Shown: piece after piece, positions 5,331 to 6,684 of the stretch | Layout of the letters: each line of letters opens with the position of its first letter | Numbering within the stretch: position 1 is the stretch's first letter | From: JBDIAR01 sp039812545 | GTDB taxonomy: Bacteria; Actinomycetota; Actinomycetes; Actinomycetales; Dermatophilaceae | NCBI GenBank assembly: GCA_039812545.1 | Contig: JBDIAR010000176.1 | Span: forward strand, 1-6,684 | Direction of reading: 5' to 3' | DNA length: 6,684 nucleotides | Translations under genes and position numbers: made by a program | The notes under the pieces: generated by a model | Databases searched by the model: none | The model's input: the letters and a program-made list of their open reading frames with translations, nothing else | What the model was told of the DNA's origin: nothing

Positions 5331-6098
5331 ATGAGTGAGTCTGAGGTGGTCCGTGAATCGCAGCAGGCCGGGTCTGCGCTGGTGCCGGTCGACGAGAGCG
5401 CGTTCGAGCGGGTGTTGTGCGTCGCCGCGCACCCGGACGACATCGAGTACGGCACCGCTGCCGCTGTGGATCGGTGGGTCAAGGCGGGCAAGACGGTGAC
5501 GTATCTGTTGGTCACCCGCGGTGAGGCCGGGATCGACTCGATCCCCCCGGAGGAGTCCGGGCCGCTGCGCGCCCAGGAGGAGCGCGACGGGGCCGCGGAG
5601 GTCGGGGTGGACGTAGTCGAGTTCCTCGACGGCGACGACGGGGTCGTCGAATACGGTCTGCCGTTACGGCGGGACCTCGCCCGGGTGATGCGGATCCGGC
5701 GACCGGATGTCGTGGTCACGTTGACCCATGACGAGGTCTTCGCAAGTGGGATGACGAATCAGGCCGACCATCGCGCGGTTGGTCTCGCGGTCCTCGATGC
5801 AGTCCGAGACGCCGGGAATCGGTGGGTTTTCCGCGAGCTTGCCGAGGCGGAGGGGCTGGAACCCTGGGGCGGATGCGGCGCGGTCCTGATGGCGGCGTCC
5901 GCGTCACCCACGCATTTCGTCGACGTGACCGACCACCTCGAACCCGCGGTCGCCTCGCTGGAGGCCCACGTGCTGTACAACTCGAACCTGCCGCCCGAGT
6001 TTCCGAAACCGCGCGAGCTGGTGACCGGCATCCTCACCGGGGGCGGTCAGGCCGCGGGCGTCCCGCTGGCGGTGCTGTTCCGGCGCTATCCGGTGTAG
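5331..6098 (+). CDS. PIG-L family zinc-dependent deacetylase
   Basis: A 255-residue LmbE/PIG-L-like N-acetylglucosaminyl deacetylase-type protein. The family removes N-acetyl groups from sugar-containing substrates using one metal ion. The motif AHPDD places His34 and Asp37 as metal ligands and Asp36 as the general base. The third ligand is likely His147 in NQADHRAVG. LLVTRGEAGID (59-69) and the PLRAQEER stretch are family features. No signal peptide is seen, so it should be cytoplasmic. The family includes MshB and Mca of mycothiol metabolism, but the sequence shows nothing that specifies those substrates. It belongs to a common actinobacterial subgroup of unknown substrate. It lies 27 nt after the membrane-protein gene and could be read with the sigma module. 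A GTG at 5313 would add six residues. Confidence 0.9.
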   Translation: MSESEVVRESQQAGSALVPVDESAFERVLCVAAHPDDIEYGTAAAVDRWVKAGKTVTYLLVTRGEAGIDSIPPEESGPLRAQEERDGAAEVGVDVVEFLDGDDGVVEYGLPLRRDLARVMRIRRPDVVVTLTHDEVFASGMTNQADHRAVGLAVLDAVRDAGNRWVFRELAEAEGLEPWGGCGAVLMAASASPTHFVDVTDHLEPAVASLEAHVLYNSNLPPEFPKPRELVTGILTGGGQAAGVPLAVLFRRYPV

Positions 6099-6113
6099 GG
6101 AGTCGGTCGGGGC

Positions 6114-6174
6114 TGCCGGTCCACAACCGTAAGTGCCGGTCGAAGGCCCCTGCACAGGGTGCGGCGACCGGCAT
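6114..6174 (+). promoter_or_regulatory. Inverted repeat with alternative partners upstream of yraN
   Basis: TGCCGGTCG (6134-6142) and CGACCGGCA (6165-6173) form a perfect 9-bp stem. Inside its 22-nt loop, CCCT (6148-6151) can pair with AGGG (6156-6159). A second copy, TGCCGGTC at 6114-6121, exactly 20 bp upstream of the left arm, could pair with the same right arm instead. No T-run follows. It may be a terminator without a U-tail, a regulatory RNA fold, or a protein-binding repeat. Confidence 0.5.
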
Positions 6175-6209
6175 ACCGGATAGGGCGTCGCACCGGTTGA
6201 CTGCCGGGC

Positions 6210-6659
6210 ATGGACACACCACGTGCAGGCCGCGAAGCCGCCGAGCGCTCGCCGGCGACCGGGAGCGGGACAACCGGTGGCGGGCCCCGAGGACACGACT
6301 CGGGATGGCGCAAGGCCTTGGGCGCTCACGGTGAGCAGGTCGGCGCCACCTTCCTGGGGATGCGGGGGATGGCGATACTGGACCGCAACTGGCGGTGCGC
6401 GATCGGCGAGCTCGACATCGTGGCGCAGGACGCCGAGACGGTCGTCTTCGTCGAGGTGAAGACCCGGCGGAGCAGCGAATTCGGCGGGGCGGGGCAGGCG
6501 GTGACCTGGCGAAAGCTGCAGCGGCTACGCCGGCTCGGCGCGGCGTGGCTGGCGGCCCACCCACAGGTCCATCCACCCGCGATCCGGATCGACGTCCTGG
6601 CCGTGACGCAACCACCGCGCGGCGCGGCGCAGGTCGAGCATCTCGTGGGTGTCGGATGA
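6210..6659 (+). CDS. yraN: YraN family (UPF0102) nuclease-like protein
   Basis: A 149-residue YraN/UPF0102 protein with a predicted PD-(D/E)xK endonuclease-like fold. Its exact cellular role is not settled, and it is usually placed near DNA-processing genes. The family core starts near residue 33: WRKALGAHGEQVGATFL with Glu42, NWRCAIGELDIVA with Asp69, then VVFVEVKTRRS with Glu82 and Lys84, and the K-Q-R-L-R-R-L helix near 105. The first 32 residues are a Gly/Arg/Ser-rich extension without family similarity. The true start could be further downstream, but no good start codon is visible in frame before the core. A neighbouring yifB/comM is usual in many bacteria, and M. tuberculosis Rv2898c is its counterpart. 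Confidence 0.88.
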   Translation: MDTPRAGREAAERSPATGSGTTGGGPRGHDSGWRKALGAHGEQVGATFLGMRGMAILDRNWRCAIGELDIVAQDAETVVFVEVKTRRSSEFGGAGQAVTWRKLQRLRRLGAAWLAAHPQVHPPAIRIDVLAVTQPPRGAAQVEHLVGVG

Positions 6660-6684
6660 CCGTCTCTGCCCTTGCCCTTGCCCT
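6656..6684 (+). CDS. Start of a downstream gene, probably YifB/ComM family Mg-chelatase-like ATPase (partial)
   Basis: An ATG at 6656 overlaps the yraN stop (ATGA) and opens a frame of nine codons to the window end (MTVSALALA). The protein cannot be identified from this stretch. The call rests on synteny: yraN is commonly followed by yifB/comM, as in M. tuberculosis Rv2898c/Rv2897c. The visible sequence contains a CCCTTG hexamer repeat. Confidence 0.45.

Larger units (their letters stand above)
58..6176. repeat. Dispersed over-represented 7-mer GGCATAC / GTATGCC
   Basis: GGCATAC lies on the + strand at 58, 994, 2702, 2877, 4468 and 6170. GTATGCC lies on the + strand at 727, 961, 2729, 3375 and 4535. 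The base before GG, read in the GGCATAC sense, is C or T in 10 of 11 copies. Two copies are intergenic and nine are in coding sequence. The coordinates give only the outer limits of the set. Confidence 0.75.

Noticed and set aside
4503..5432. 309-residue open frame on the minus strand
   Set aside because: It is antisense to the membrane-protein gene and runs into the PIG-L gene start. It has Arg/His-rich composition typical of a shadow frame and no ribosome binding site.
5331..6098. Naming the PIG-L protein MshB or Mca
   Set aside because: The metal-binding motifs are shared by the whole family. Nothing visible marks the mycothiol substrates.

Overview
The window comes from a high-G+C Gram-positive (Actinomycetota) chromosome. 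Third codon positions are almost all G or C, GTG starts occur, and the gene order rplS - lepB - rnhB - DUF2469 ... yraN - (yifB/comM) is the one known from actinobacteria, for example Mycobacterium tuberculosis Rv2904c to Rv2897c. A lineage within Micrococcales is possible, but the sequence does not settle the genus. All genes lie on the + strand.

Layout: 1-203 is the untranslated leader of rplS, with a perfect short hairpin and a three-copy 12-bp tandem repeat. 204-2918 is a tight housekeeping run: ribosomal protein L19, two tandem and divergent type I signal peptidases, and RNase HII. DUF2469 (2919-3242) starts on the base after the rnhB stop codon. 3267-5303 is a regulatory pair: a SigE-family ECF sigma factor behind a candidate self-recognised promoter that would give a leaderless GTG message, then an ATGA-overlapping gene for a single-pass membrane protein with a large extracytoplasmic domain. 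That protein is probably the sigma factor's partner or anti-sigma. 5331-6098 encodes a PIG-L family zinc deacetylase of unknown substrate. After a 111-bp hairpin-bearing spacer come yraN (6210-6659) and, overlapping it by ATGA, the first codons of what synteny suggests is yifB/comM (6656 to window end).

The genes fall into two themes. The conserved run serves translation (L19), export (signal peptidases) and DNA maintenance (RNase HII, YraN, YifB/ComM). The sigma factor, membrane protein and PIG-L module sits where M. tuberculosis has fdhF/fdhD, so it looks like lineage-specific cargo at a variable point of a conserved locus.

The most unusual signals are these. (1) Two consecutive perfect inverted repeats, 15 and 14 bp, lie inside the first 45 codons of the anti-sigma-like gene, just after a 9-bp-period repeat tract that encodes an odd DGR/GGL tail on the sigma factor. 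(2) The 7-mer GGCATAC/GTATGCC occurs 11 times, far above expectation, with synonymous codons apparently bent to create it. (3) Two intergenic regions share a near-identical hairpin sequence, each close to a copy of that 7-mer. No CRISPR, tRNA, rRNA, IS element or U-tailed terminator is visible, and no gene-free stretch exceeds 300 bases.
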